From Amycolatopsis decaplanina DSM 44594 (GTDB lineage Bacteria > Actinomycetota > Actinomycetes > Mycobacteriales > Pseudonocardiaceae), in assembly GCF_000342005.1 (NCBI RefSeq), contig NZ_AOHO01000055.1, positions 365,329-429,328 of the forward strand: a stretch of DNA of 64,000 nt, given 5' to 3'. The position numbers and the translations under genes are program-made. The notes below the pieces were generated by a model. It had not been told where the DNA came from, ran no database searches, and worked only from the letters and a program-made list of their open reading frames with translations. Of this stretch, positions 49,837 to 58,288 are shown piece by piece (position 1 is the first letter of the stretch; each line of letters opens with the position of its first letter).

Positions 49837-50139
49837 TCATTCGCTCAGATGCTTCTCGACGCGCTCCACCTTCGCGGTCAGCTGCCCTTCGTAGCCCGGC
49901 CGGATGTCGGCCTTGAGCACCAGCCCGACCCGCGACGAGCCCTCGCCCGCCGCCTCGACGGCCCGCTTCACGACGTCCATCACTTCGTCCCAGCTGTCAC
50001 CTTCCAGGTTTGTGAACATCGCGTTGGTCGAATTCGGCAGGCCGGACTCGCGCACCACTTTCACCGCGCGGGCGACCGCCTCGCTGACGCCGCCGTCCTC
50101 CTCGGCCGCGGACGGGCTGACACTGAAGGCCACGATCAT
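49837..50139 (-). CDS. MTH1187-family thiamine-binding protein
   Basis: A 100-residue ferredoxin-like protein: MIVAFSVSPSAAEEDGGVSEAVARAVKVVRESGLPN, AMFTNLEGDSWDEVMDVVKRAVEA, RVGLVLKADIRPGYEGQLTAKVERVEKHL. It matches the MTH1187/YkoF thiamine-binding family. GAGGAGCAG precedes the ATG. It is divergent from marR. Confidence 0.85.
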   Translation of the reverse strand: MIVAFSVSPSAAEEDGGVSEAVARAVKVVRESGLPNSTNAMFTNLEGDSWDEVMDVVKRAVEAAGEGSSRVGLVLKADIRPGYEGQLTAKVERVEKHLSE

Positions 50140-50226
50140 CTTCTGCTCCTCGTTCAGACGCTTTTGCCACGCATAACACCCGGTGGTGCGCCGTGGTACG
50201 GGTACCCGCTGGTAACTTCGGGCGCC

Positions 50227-50727
50227 ATGAGCCCTCCGTTGCCGTTCGATCCGATAGCCCGCGCGGCGCAGCTGTGGGAAGCCCGTATCGGGCCGTCCGA
50301 AACCATGGCCGCGGTGACCGGGATCATGCGCGTGCAGCAGATCATCCAGTCCGCCGTGGACGGCGCGCTCAAACCGCACGGGCTGACCTTCGCCCGGTAC
50401 GAGGCGCTGGTCCTGCTGACCTTCGCCCGCGCGTCCCACCTGCCGATGCGCGTGATGGGCGAGCGGCTGCAACTGCATCCGACGAGCGTCACCAACATCG
50501 TCGACAGGCTGGAGAAGGACGGCTTGGTCAAGCGCGTGCCGCATCCGACCGACCGCCGGACCACGCTGGTCGAGATCACCGACGAAGGCCGCGCACGCCG
50601 CGAAGAGGCCACGAAGGCGGTCACCGAAATCGACTTCGGGCTGACCGGGCTCACCGGCAAGCAGACCGAGCAGCTGACCGACCTGCTCACCAAGGTCCGC
50701 AAGGCCACCGGCGACTTCACGGAATAA
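50227..50727 (+). CDS. MarR-family regulator
   Basis: A 166-residue MarR protein: LTFARYEALVLLTFARASHLPMRVMGERLQLHPTSVTNIVDRLEKDGLVKRVPHPTDRRTTLVEITDEGRAR is the full winged helix. Terminal helices complete the dimer domain. The ligand and targets are unknown. Confidence 0.85.
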   Translation: MSPPLPFDPIARAAQLWEARIGPSETMAAVTGIMRVQQIIQSAVDGALKPHGLTFARYEALVLLTFARASHLPMRVMGERLQLHPTSVTNIVDRLEKDGLVKRVPHPTDRRTTLVEITDEGRARREEATKAVTEIDFGLTGLTGKQTEQLTDLLTKVRKATGDFTE

Positions 50728-50741
50728 CCGAGAGCACACGA

Positions 50742-50771
50742 AAGGCCCCCTTCCATCAGGACGGGGGCCTT
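50742..50771 (+). terminator. Terminator after marR
   Basis: AAGGCCCCC pairs with GGGGGCCTT across a 12-base loop, between the convergent marR and DUF3817 genes. Confidence 0.65.
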
Positions 50772-50788
50772 CGCGTATTTGCCGAAGA

Positions 50789-51157
50789 TCAGGCGGCGGC
50801 AGCGGTTTCCGGGGTCCGGGTGAACAGGCCGACACCGCCGTGCGACAGCCGCTGCGGGCCGTCGAGCTTGCCGTTGCGCAGCGCCCAGGACTCGAACAGC
50901 CAGGTGAACAGCGGCGGAATGCTGGAGAGCAGCGCGAGGATCAGGGTCTTCGGGCGCCAGCCGAGCGGCTTCGCCACGGACAGGGAGACCAGCACGTAGA
51001 GGACGAACACGACGCCGTGCACCATGCCGAGGACGGGAACGCCGCCCTCGCCGAGCTTGACGGCGTACTTGAGGAACATCCCGACCAGCAGCCCGGCCCA
51101 GGAGAGGGCTTCGGCTACCGCGGCCACGCGGAATACTAGAGCGGCCTTGCTGGACAC
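50789..51157 (-). CDS. DUF3817 integral membrane protein
   Basis: A 122-residue protein with three transmembrane segments: FRVAAVAEALSWAGLLVGMFLKY, LGMVHGVVFVLYVLVSLSVA and TLILALLSSIPPLFTWLFESWAL. This is the DUF3817 (YdzA-like) pattern with the GMVHGVVF motif. Function is unknown. GTG 51157 follows GGAGGAG. Confidence 0.85.
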   Translation of the reverse strand: MSSKAALVFRVAAVAEALSWAGLLVGMFLKYAVKLGEGGVPVLGMVHGVVFVLYVLVSLSVAKPLGWRPKTLILALLSSIPPLFTWLFESWALRNGKLDGPQRLSHGGVGLFTRTPETAAAA

Positions 51158-51360
51158 TTTCTCCTCCTGTGGGGTCTCACCACTATGCGTGCACACATGA
51201 CTACGTCCGACGAGCACTGTCCAAGGCGGACTCGCCAAGAACGTCAACAGCACTGTCGGACGTGGTAATACCAGTGTGAGGCGTGACGGCCCTCACCGGA
51301 ACACCGGGGGTCGTGATGCTGCTCACGACCCCCGGCACGAACCGGTCTAAACCACTCGGA

Positions 51361-53748
51361 TCACCCGGCGCAGGGCGACTTCGGCGCACCTTCGGGGCCG
51401 CTCGCCCAGGTGGCCTTCGCCACATCTTCGGTGAGCTTGAAGTCCAAAGTGGTCCCTCGCGTCAACTGTTCCAACCCGACGTACGCACGCTGCGACCCGG
51501 ATCCCAGCCCCTGGACGTACTGGAGCTTCGACCCGTCGGCGCCGTCGGCCTTGATCGTGATGTCGCGACCGTTCTCCAAGTGCACCACCGACTTCTCGAA
51601 CCTGGGCGCGTTCAGCAGGAACTGCCCGGTGCCCGGCACCGCCGGATACAACCCCAGCGCGCTGAAGACGTACCACGCGGACATGGTCCCGAGGTCGTCG
51701 TTTCCGGTGACACCGTTTGGCGCGTTGGTGAACAACGTGTGCGCCGCGCGGACCACGGCCGAGGTCTTCCATGGCTGCCCGGTCAGCGTGTACATCCAGG
51801 GCGAGTGCAGGTCCGGCTCGTTGTTCGGGTTGTACCGGAACTGGTTGTAGTAGTTGTACGGGCCGACGACCCATTCCTCGCGCACGGTCTTCGCCGGGTC
51901 CTTGAGCAGATCCCCGTAGGCGAAGAAGTCGTCGAGCCGCTTGCCGGCGTTCTCCTTGCCGCCCATGCGTTCGACCAGACCGGGCACGTCCTGCTGGGTC
52001 AGCCATTGGTACTGCCACGACGTACCCTCGTGGAACCCGTCCTGGCTCTGCGGGTCGAACGGCTTGCCCGCCGGGCTGAACCATTCGCCGCCTTCGAGCT
52101 TCGGCCGGTAGAAACCGGTGAAGCCGCGGTCGGTCACCGACGAATCCCACAAGGTGCGATAGGCGCGTCCCTTGTCCGCCAAGGCCTTGGCGTCGTCCTT
52201 CTTGCCGAGCCCGGCGGCCATGATGGACAGCGAACAGTCAGCGAGCGCGTATTCCAAAGTGGCCGAAGCGCCGTGGTTCGGGTCTGTGTCCTGTCCCTTC
52301 TTCGGGAAGTCCTTGTCGTACTGGACGAACCCGTCCTTCTGGTAGCTCACGTTCCCCGAGCGGCCCTGGAACGGCGAGGACGCGGGCGGGATCTCCCGCG
52401 AGTTCTGCAGAAGTGCCTGGTAGGCCTTGAACTCCTGCCCGGACAGCGCGCCGAAACGCCACAGGTCGACGAGGAACGGGGTGACCGGATCGCCGGTCAT
52501 CGTGTTCGTCTCCTGGTTCGCGTACGCCCAGCGCGGCAGCCAGCCACCCTGGTCGTGGATGGCGAGCACCGACTTCGCGACGTCCTTCGCCCGCGACGGC
52601 CGCAGGAGGGCTAGCAACTGGTTCTGCGTGCGATAGGTGTCCCACAACGAGAAGAACTCGTAGTACGTCCAGCCCAGCGCGCGGTGGATCTTGTCGTCGA
52701 ACCCGCGGTAGCGGCCGTCGGCGTCGTTGCCGGTCAGCGGCTGCAGCAGCGCGTGGTAGAGCGAGGTGTAGAACACCGTGCGGTCGTCCTTCGTCCCGCC
52801 CTTGATGTCCACTGAGGACAGTTCTTTGCGCCAAGCGCGCTGGGCGCCGTCCCGGACCGAGTCGAACGAACGACCCTTCTCCGAGGCCAGGTTGAGCCGG
52901 GCACCGACCGCGTCCACATGGGAGATCGCCGTCGTCGCGGTGACCTGCCCGCCGCCGAAGGTCAGCCAGGCGCCGCGCAGGCCTTCACCGCCGGCCGACT
53001 CCTTCGAGCCCGGAGTGCCGCCTGTCGGCGACCAGGTGCCGAAGGACTTGAACGGCTTGTCGAACGTCGTGGTGAACCAGGTCTTGTACGGTTTGCCGCC
53101 ACAGAACGCCTGCGCCTGGACCATCCCTTCGACCGTCCGGTCCCCGACGACGCGGATCTGGCTCGCCGTCACGGGCTCCTTGTCGTTGGCCTGGCCGACG
53201 TTGACGAAAACGTTCGCATCGCCCGATTTCGCGAAGGTGTACCGCTCGACGCCGGTTCGCGTGGTCGCGGTGGTCTCCGCGTCGACGTCGCCGTAACCGG
53301 TGAGCCGCACCTTGTAGTAGCCGGGTTTGCCGACCTCGCCCTCGTGCGTGTACGGCGAGGCGTACTTCTTGTGGTCGAACGTCTCGGGTTTCGTGGTGTC
53401 GAACGTCGCGCCGGGCCCGACCGCGCCGGTGGTGGGCAGGGACGACACGAGACCGCCCTGCTCCCAGCAGCCCGCGCCGGACAGGAAGAAATGCCCGAAG
53501 CCGCGGATCGCGGTGTCGTCGTAGCGGTAACCGGCGTAATGCGAGGAGATCGGGCTGACCTGCGTCATCCCGAACGGCGCCGAAGCGCCGGGGAAGGTGT
53601 TGCCGTCGTCCTTGGTGCCGATGAAGGTGTTGACCGCGTCCACGGGGTCGCCACCGGGCGCCGCCGCCGCGACGGGCGTGAGCAGCCCGGCGGGGAGGGT
53701 GAGCGCGGTGAGCAACCCGGCGATGCGGATCGAGGTGCGTGCAGGCAT
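51361..53748 (-). CDS. Secreted GH92 alpha-mannosidase
   Basis: A 795-residue GH92 exo-alpha-mannosidase with a signal peptide (MPARTSIRIAGLLTALTLPAGLLTPVAAAA). Motifs are NTFIGTKDDGNTFPGASAPFGMTQVSP, GYRYDDTAIRGFGHFFLSGAG, SLYHALLQPL, catalytic HEGTSWQYQW (acid Glu), NEPDLHSPWMY and GNDDLGTMSAWYVFSALGLYP (base Asp). It should trim terminal mannose from extracellular glycans. The operator GACAACGTTGTC lies 17 bases upstream. Confidence 0.92.
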   Translation of the reverse strand: MPARTSIRIAGLLTALTLPAGLLTPVAAAAPGGDPVDAVNTFIGTKDDGNTFPGASAPFGMTQVSPISSHYAGYRYDDTAIRGFGHFFLSGAGCWEQGGLVSSLPTTGAVGPGATFDTTKPETFDHKKYASPYTHEGEVGKPGYYKVRLTGYGDVDAETTATTRTGVERYTFAKSGDANVFVNVGQANDKEPVTASQIRVVGDRTVEGMVQAQAFCGGKPYKTWFTTTFDKPFKSFGTWSPTGGTPGSKESAGGEGLRGAWLTFGGGQVTATTAISHVDAVGARLNLASEKGRSFDSVRDGAQRAWRKELSSVDIKGGTKDDRTVFYTSLYHALLQPLTGNDADGRYRGFDDKIHRALGWTYYEFFSLWDTYRTQNQLLALLRPSRAKDVAKSVLAIHDQGGWLPRWAYANQETNTMTGDPVTPFLVDLWRFGALSGQEFKAYQALLQNSREIPPASSPFQGRSGNVSYQKDGFVQYDKDFPKKGQDTDPNHGASATLEYALADCSLSIMAAGLGKKDDAKALADKGRAYRTLWDSSVTDRGFTGFYRPKLEGGEWFSPAGKPFDPQSQDGFHEGTSWQYQWLTQQDVPGLVERMGGKENAGKRLDDFFAYGDLLKDPAKTVREEWVVGPYNYYNQFRYNPNNEPDLHSPWMYTLTGQPWKTSAVVRAAHTLFTNAPNGVTGNDDLGTMSAWYVFSALGLYPAVPGTGQFLLNAPRFEKSVVHLENGRDITIKADGADGSKLQYVQGLGSGSQRAYVGLEQLTRGTTLDFKLTEDVAKATWASGPEGAPKSPCAG

Positions 53749-53765
53749 GGGAAAGGCCGCCTCCT

Positions 53766-53777
53766 GACAACGTTGTC
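53766..53777 (-). promoter_or_regulatory. LacI operator upstream of GH92 mannosidase
   Basis: GACAACGTTGTC is a perfect 12-bp palindrome with the central CG typical of LacI-family sites. It is identical to the sequences at 55987-55998 and 57885-57896. Confidence 0.75.
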
Positions 53778-53853
53778 GCTGCCCGCTCACCTTCGACAAG
53801 AACAGACCACCTGGTCAAGAGGTCCGCCAAACCCTGTCCGATTCGGGACATGC

Positions 53854-55143
53854 TCATCCGAGCGCTTCGGCGACCTCCACCGCCGCGCGTTCGCCCGCTT
53901 CGATGGCGCCGTCGAGGTAGCCGGGGTGCTCACGCGCGGTTTCCGAGCCGGCCCAGTGCACGTGCCCGGACGGGGCCGACGAAAGCGGCGGGAAACCGTC
54001 GGTGGCACCCGGCTCGGGCAGCGCGGTATAGCCGCCGCCCACGTGCTCGTCAAGGTGCCAGGCCTTTTCGTGCCAGCCGGCGGGTTCGAGTACGGCGGAG
54101 CCGAGATGCGGGACCAGCGGCCGGAGCAGCGCGTCACGGCGGGCCGCAGCGTCCAGCCCGTCGAGCCACCGCGCCCGGGGACCGCCGACCAGCACGCACA
54201 GATGTCCGGGCCCGCCGGGAGAGGTCGTGTCGAACACCGTCTGCCCGAGGCCGTCCAGGGAGAGGAACTCGCCGTCCGCGCGCTCCCGCCAGAACGGCCG
54301 CTCGTAGACCGCGATCGCCTTGTGCACCGTCCCCATGGAGGTGTTCTTTTCGAGGTCGAGCCGCTGCCGTGGGAGCGGGGGCTCGTGCGCGATCCGGGCG
54401 GCGACCGGCGGCGGCACGGCGATGACGACCTTCGCCGCCCGCAGCCGATCCACGCCGGTGCGCACGGTGACCCCGTCGTCGTCCCGGACGATCGAGGTGA
54501 CCGCGGCCCTGGTCCGCACCCTCGGGCCGAGTTCGGCGGCGAGACCGTCGACGAGCGCTCCCATGCCTTCGGCGAGCAGAGCCTCCTGCGCCCCGCCGCC
54601 CGCCGACAGCATGGTCCGCAATCCGCCCTGGACCCGGATCATCCTGGCCATCGCTTCGACTGAGAACCGCTCGGGATCGACCGTCCACGACACCGCGACC
54701 AGCGCCTCCAGCAAGCCGCGTGCCCGGCGGCCCGGCACCGCGCGCAGCACCGATCCGAGCGTCGTGCGGTTCCACCGCTTCGGTGTGCCCGTCCGGGCCA
54801 GCACACCCGCCACTGCCAGCGCGAGACCGGCGGGCAGCAGGGCGAGCGACCATGGCGGCACTCGCTTGCCTGCCTCGATCAACCCGGGAAACATCCCGGC
54901 GCGCATGGGGAACTTGGTGGCGCCGAACTCGGTTGCCAGCGCCGTGACCCGGTGATGATCGGCCCCGATCCACTGCCCGCCGAGGTCGAGCCGGGAACCC
55001 AGCACGGTCGTTTCGCTCAGGACACGTCCGCCGATCCGGCCGGCGGCCTCCAGTACGACGACTTCGACGCCTCGCCGGTGCAGAGCGCGTGCCGCCACCA
55101 GCCCCGACAAGCCGGCACCGACGACCACGACAGTCGTGTCCAT
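53854..55143 (-). CDS. Flavin-containing amine oxidase
   Basis: A 429-residue monoamine-oxidase-like protein. The FAD motif is VVVVGAGLSGLVAARALHRRGVEVVVLEAAGRIGGR, followed by DLGGQWIG, a substrate region, and the C-terminal FAD motif VHWAGSETAREHPGYLDGAIEAGERAA. There is no signal peptide. It oxidises an unknown amine. It lies downstream of its probable TetR regulator with a palindrome between. Confidence 0.88.
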   Translation of the reverse strand: MDTTVVVVGAGLSGLVAARALHRRGVEVVVLEAAGRIGGRVLSETTVLGSRLDLGGQWIGADHHRVTALATEFGATKFPMRAGMFPGLIEAGKRVPPWSLALLPAGLALAVAGVLARTGTPKRWNRTTLGSVLRAVPGRRARGLLEALVAVSWTVDPERFSVEAMARMIRVQGGLRTMLSAGGGAQEALLAEGMGALVDGLAAELGPRVRTRAAVTSIVRDDDGVTVRTGVDRLRAAKVVIAVPPPVAARIAHEPPLPRQRLDLEKNTSMGTVHKAIAVYERPFWRERADGEFLSLDGLGQTVFDTTSPGGPGHLCVLVGGPRARWLDGLDAAARRDALLRPLVPHLGSAVLEPAGWHEKAWHLDEHVGGGYTALPEPGATDGFPPLSSAPSGHVHWAGSETAREHPGYLDGAIEAGERAAVEVAEALG

Positions 55144-55162
55144 TCGCCATCCTCCACAACTC

Positions 55163-55183
55163 AGTCAGTCGTATGACTTGACA
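55163..55183 (-). promoter_or_regulatory. Putative TetR operator of the amine oxidase
   Basis: AGTC-GTAT-GACT at 55167-55178 sits inside AGTCAGTCGTATGACTTGAC, 20-40 bases before the amine oxidase start. The GTCAxxC-type half-sites could bind the TetR encoded next door. Confidence 0.5.
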
Positions 55184-55235
55184 ATAGGACAGTGGACAGC
55201 GATCCGCAACGACCATGGTCACGTGCGGGAAACCG

Positions 55236-55841
55236 TCAGGCGGGCCGGATCTCCGCCGAGGCGATGAGCATCGCGATGACGGTGTCGAGATCGGCGCGGG
55301 CGCGCTCTTCGTCGGGGTCGCAGACGTACTGCACGATGAGCCCGTCGACACCGGCGAGCATGACCCTGGCGAGCCGGTCGTAGGACAGGGCGCACGTTTC
55401 GCCCGCGTTGACGGCCGCCTCCCGGCACCAGTCGGTCAGCACCGTGACGTAGCGCCGGTACTGCCAGCTCGCCATGCTTTCCTGCCCCGGCTTGCGAAGC
55501 GCGTAGTGCAGGAGTTCGCCCTGCATCAGCTGCAGCTTAACGTGATCGGCGACCAGCTCCGACCAGAAACTCGTCAGGCCCTGGCGGATCGCGTGCGCCA
55601 GCCCCCGGTCGAGTTCGACCGTCCCGGTCAGCACGGTCGAGATCTCCTCGACCACGTCCTCGATCACCGCCCGCAGCAACGCCTCCTTGCTGGAGAAGAC
55701 GTATTGCAGCGTGCCGAGCGGGACGCCGGCCTCGGCGGCGACCGCGCGCAAGGTCGTCGCGGCGACGCCGTCACGCAGCATCACCTCGCGCGCGGCGGCG
55801 ACGAACTGCCTGCTGCGCACCGACGCTTCGACATACGGCAT
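55236..55841 (-). CDS. TetR/AcrR-family regulator
   Basis: A 201-residue TetR protein. The helix-turn-helix is RQFVAAAREVMLRDGVAATTLRAVAAEAGVPLGTLQYVFSSKEALL, and BetI-like helices follow. ATG 55841 is chosen because GAGGGGAG precedes it; the upstream extension overlaps the lacI promoter. It is read toward the amine oxidase and is its likely regulator. Confidence 0.85.
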   Translation of the reverse strand: MPYVEASVRSRQFVAAAREVMLRDGVAATTLRAVAAEAGVPLGTLQYVFSSKEALLRAVIEDVVEEISTVLTGTVELDRGLAHAIRQGLTSFWSELVADHVKLQLMQGELLHYALRKPGQESMASWQYRRYVTVLTDWCREAAVNAGETCALSYDRLARVMLAGVDGLIVQYVCDPDEERARADLDTVIAMLIASAEIRPA

Positions 55842-55945
55842 CCCACACTCCCCTCGATCGGACATGACCCTGCCACAGCGGGACGCGGAGCCCCGGTCCG
55901 CGTAACGGTTCGACCTCGGAAGGCGCCTCCAGGACGAACCGGGCA

Positions 55946-55974
55946 TTGACATCGCAGCGGTGCCGGCGTTCAAT
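55946..55974 (+). promoter_or_regulatory. Predicted lacI promoter
   Basis: TTGACA at 55946-55951 and TTCAAT at 55969-55974 are separated by 17 bases. The predicted start falls at about 55981, placing the operator at roughly +7 to +18. Confidence 0.5.
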
Positions 55975-55984
55975 TCCGGCCACT

Positions 55985-57034
55985 ATGACAACGTTGTCTT
56001 CCAGTGGGCCGGACAACGGCCACCGCACCACCGGCCGACGGGCCACGATGAGTGACGTGGCCCGGCTCGCGGGCGTGAGCATCAAGACCGTCTCGCGGGT
56101 AGTGAACGACGAGCCCGCCGTCCATCCGGACACCGCGGAGCGCGTCATGGCGGCGATCGAGCAGCTCGGGTTCCGGCGCAACCTAGGCGCGCGGAACCTG
56201 CGGCGCGGCTCGACGACCGGGACGATCGGCCTGATCGTCGAAGACGTCGGAAACCCCTTCTACTCCGAGCTCAACCGGGCCGTGGAACGCATCGCGACCT
56301 CGTTCGGCCGCCAGGTGCTGACCGGTTCGTCGGAGGAGAACTCCGACCGCGAACGCGAACTGGTCCTGGAGTTCTGCTCCCGCCGCGTCGACGGCATCCT
56401 CGTCGTCCCGGCCGGGATGCAGCACGGCTATCTGGTCCCCGAGATGCGCGCGGGCACGCCGGTGGTGTTCCTCGACCGGCCTGCCGGCGACATCGTGGCC
56501 GACACGGTGCTGGTCGACAACATCGGCGGCACCGTCGAAGCGGTCGCCCACCTCGCGAAACACGGCCACCGCCGGATCGCGTTCCTCGCCGACAGCCCGG
56601 ACATCTTCACCGCGGGCGAACGTCTGCGCGGCTTCCGGGAAGGCTGTGTCCGCAACGGGATCCCGTACGACGAGAACCTCGTCGTGATGCGGACACCGAC
56701 CGCCGAGAGTGTCGGCGAGGCCGTGCGACGGCTGCTCACCGGGCCGAACCCGGCCACCGCCGTGATCGCGGGCAACAACCGGGTCGCCGTGCACCTGCTG
56801 CGCGCGCTGGCGCACGCCGAGCGGCGTCCCGCGATGATCAGCTTCGACGACTTCGAACTGGCGGATCTGCTGGATCCGCCGGTCTCCGTGATCGCGCACG
56901 ACGTGAGCGCGCTGGGCCGGGCGGCCGCGGACCTGCTGTTCGCCCGGGTCCAGGGAGATCAATCCGCACCGAGAAAGGTAGTTCTGCCCGTGCATCTCGT
57001 AGCCCGCGGTTCCGGGGAGGTCGCCCCTTCATGA
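55985..57034 (+). CDS. LacI-family repressor
   Basis: A 349-residue LacI protein. The helix-turn-helix is MSDVARLAGVSIKTVSRVVNDEPAVHPDTAERV and a periplasmic-binding-protein-like sugar domain follows (TIGLIVEDVGNPFYSELNRAVE, RRVDGILVVP, FDDFELADLL). ATG 55985 would overlap the operator and give a nearly leaderless mRNA; ATG 56048 starts just before the helix-turn-helix and is a good alternative. The stop overlaps manA. Mannose or mannose 6-phosphate is a plausible inducer, by inference. Confidence 0.85.
   Translation: MTTLSSSGPDNGHRTTGRRATMSDVARLAGVSIKTVSRVVNDEPAVHPDTAERVMAAIEQLGFRRNLGARNLRRGSTTGTIGLIVEDVGNPFYSELNRAVERIATSFGRQVLTGSSEENSDRERELVLEFCSRRVDGILVVPAGMQHGYLVPEMRAGTPVVFLDRPAGDIVADTVLVDNIGGTVEAVAHLAKHGHRRIAFLADSPDIFTAGERLRGFREGCVRNGIPYDENLVVMRTPTAESVGEAVRRLLTGPNPATAVIAGNNRVAVHLLRALAHAERRPAMISFDDFELADLLDPPVSVIAHDVSALGRAAADLLFARVQGDQSAPRKVVLPVHLVARGSGEVAPS
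55987..55998 (+). promoter_or_regulatory. LacI operator at the lacI start
   Basis: GACAACGTTGTC is identical to the sites before the mannosidase and within manA. Its position just after the predicted promoter suggests autoregulation. Confidence 0.75.
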
Positions 57035-58092
57035 GCGGCCACCTCGAACCGATCCGCCTGCCGGCGAACCAGCCGCCGCAGTTCTACCGAGGCGGCGACG
57101 CCATCGCCGCGTTGCGGGGCGCCCCTTCCGAGTCCAAGTTCGGGCCCGAAGACTGGGTCGGCTCGGCCACCACGATGTTCGGCCAGGAGACCAACGGCCT
57201 GACCAAGCTGCCCAGCGGGGTCTGGCTGCGCGACGCCGTCCACGAGAACCCTTCCGCCTGGCTCGGCGCCGAGCACGTCGAGGCGCTCGGCGATTCGACC
57301 GGCCTGCTGGTGAAGCTGCTCGACGCGGGCCAGCGCCTGCCGGTGCACTTCCACCCGACGGACTCGTTCGCGAAGCGGCACTTCGACTCGCACTTCGGCA
57401 AGACCGAGGCGTGGATCGTGGTCGGCACCTACGGCGACGACCCCCGCGTCTACCCCGGCTTCAAGGAGACCGTCGACAAGGCGACGGTCAATGAGTGGGC
57501 CCGCACCCAGGACGCGCCCGCCATGCTCGAGGCGCTGAACAGCGTCGCGGTCACCCCCGGCGACACGGTCTACATCCCGGCGGGCCTGCCGCACGCGATC
57601 GGCGAAGGCGTGTTCGTGGTCGAACTCCAGCAGCCGACCGACTTCTCGCTGACCCTGGAATGGCGGGACTTCCTGGCGAACCCGGAGAAGGCACACCTCG
57701 GGATCGGCTTCGAGACCGCCATCGAAACCCTGGACACCTCGGGCTGGGACGAGGAGCGGCTCGGCTCGATCATCAAGCGCACCGCGGGCGAAGCCGCGTC
57801 CACTGTGGACCTTCTCGCCGACGGCAGTGACGCGTTCTTCCGTGCCGATCAGCTCCGTCCCGCCGCTTCCGTTTCCGGTAGGTCGACAACGTTGTCACTC
57901 GATCCGTCGTTCGCGGTACTGGTCGTCATGGACGGTTCGGGCACGCTCCGCACCGAACACGGCGGCGAATACGCGCTGCGCAAGGGCGAGACCTACGTGG
58001 TCCCGCACGACGCCGGTCAGTCCACTATGGAGGGCGACGTCACGGTCATCCGCTGCCGGCCGCCCGCCCCAGGGAAGAGGGAGCGATCGTGA
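57031..58092 (+). CDS. manA: Mannose-6-phosphate isomerase, class I-like
   Basis: A 353-residue cupin-type phosphomannose isomerase. Zinc-site motifs are LPVHFHPTDSFAKRHF and TVYIPAGLPHAIGEGVFVVELQQPTDFS. It converts mannose 6-phosphate to fructose 6-phosphate. It overlaps lacI by four bases and the truncated ABC gene by four, forming a coupled operon. An internal LacI operator lies at 57885-57896. Confidence 0.88.
   Translation: MSGHLEPIRLPANQPPQFYRGGDAIAALRGAPSESKFGPEDWVGSATTMFGQETNGLTKLPSGVWLRDAVHENPSAWLGAEHVEALGDSTGLLVKLLDAGQRLPVHFHPTDSFAKRHFDSHFGKTEAWIVVGTYGDDPRVYPGFKETVDKATVNEWARTQDAPAMLEALNSVAVTPGDTVYIPAGLPHAIGEGVFVVELQQPTDFSLTLEWRDFLANPEKAHLGIGFETAIETLDTSGWDEERLGSIIKRTAGEAASTVDLLADGSDAFFRADQLRPAASVSGRSTTLSLDPSFAVLVVMDGSGTLRTEHGGEYALRKGETYVVPHDAGQSTMEGDVTVIRCRPPAPGKRERS
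57885..57896 (+). promoter_or_regulatory. Third LacI operator, inside manA
   Basis: GACAACGTTGTC occurs about 200 bases before the truncated ABC ATPase gene, in manA codons that read STTLS. Such a site could control an internal promoter or form a repression loop with the site at 55987. Confidence 0.65.
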
Positions 58093-58238
58093 GCGAACTC
58101 CTGCTCGACGCCCAGAACCTGGTCAAGCGCTATGGCTCGGTGGAGGCGCTGCGCGGCGCGTCTTTCCAGGCACGGGCCGGTGAGGTCACCGCCCTGATCG
58201 GCGACAACGGCGCCGGGAAGTCCACTTTGAGCTGCTGA
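58089..58238 (+). pseudogene. Truncated sugar ABC transporter ATP-binding gene
   Basis: Forty-nine codons (GTGA overlap with manA) encode LLLDAQNLVKRYGSVEALRG through the Walker A motif GDNGAGKST, then LSC and a stop. Sugar ATPases of the RbsA/FrcA type are ~250-500 residues, so the signature, Walker B and all permease genes are gone. The break lies 4 bases before the palindromic repeat at 58243. Confidence 0.8.
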
Positions 58239-58242
58239 TGTC

Positions 58243-58288
58243 CTCGTGAGTGGTAAGGACGGTTCTAACCGTCCTTACCACTCACGAG
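58243..58288. repeat. Second copy of the CTCGTGAGTGGTAAGGACGG palindrome
   Basis: A perfect 22-bp stem with a 2-base loop has the same arms as the copy at 30443-30490 and differs in the loop. It abuts the truncated ABC gene. It also supplies the last eight codons and the stop of the minus-strand gene that follows. Confidence 0.8.
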
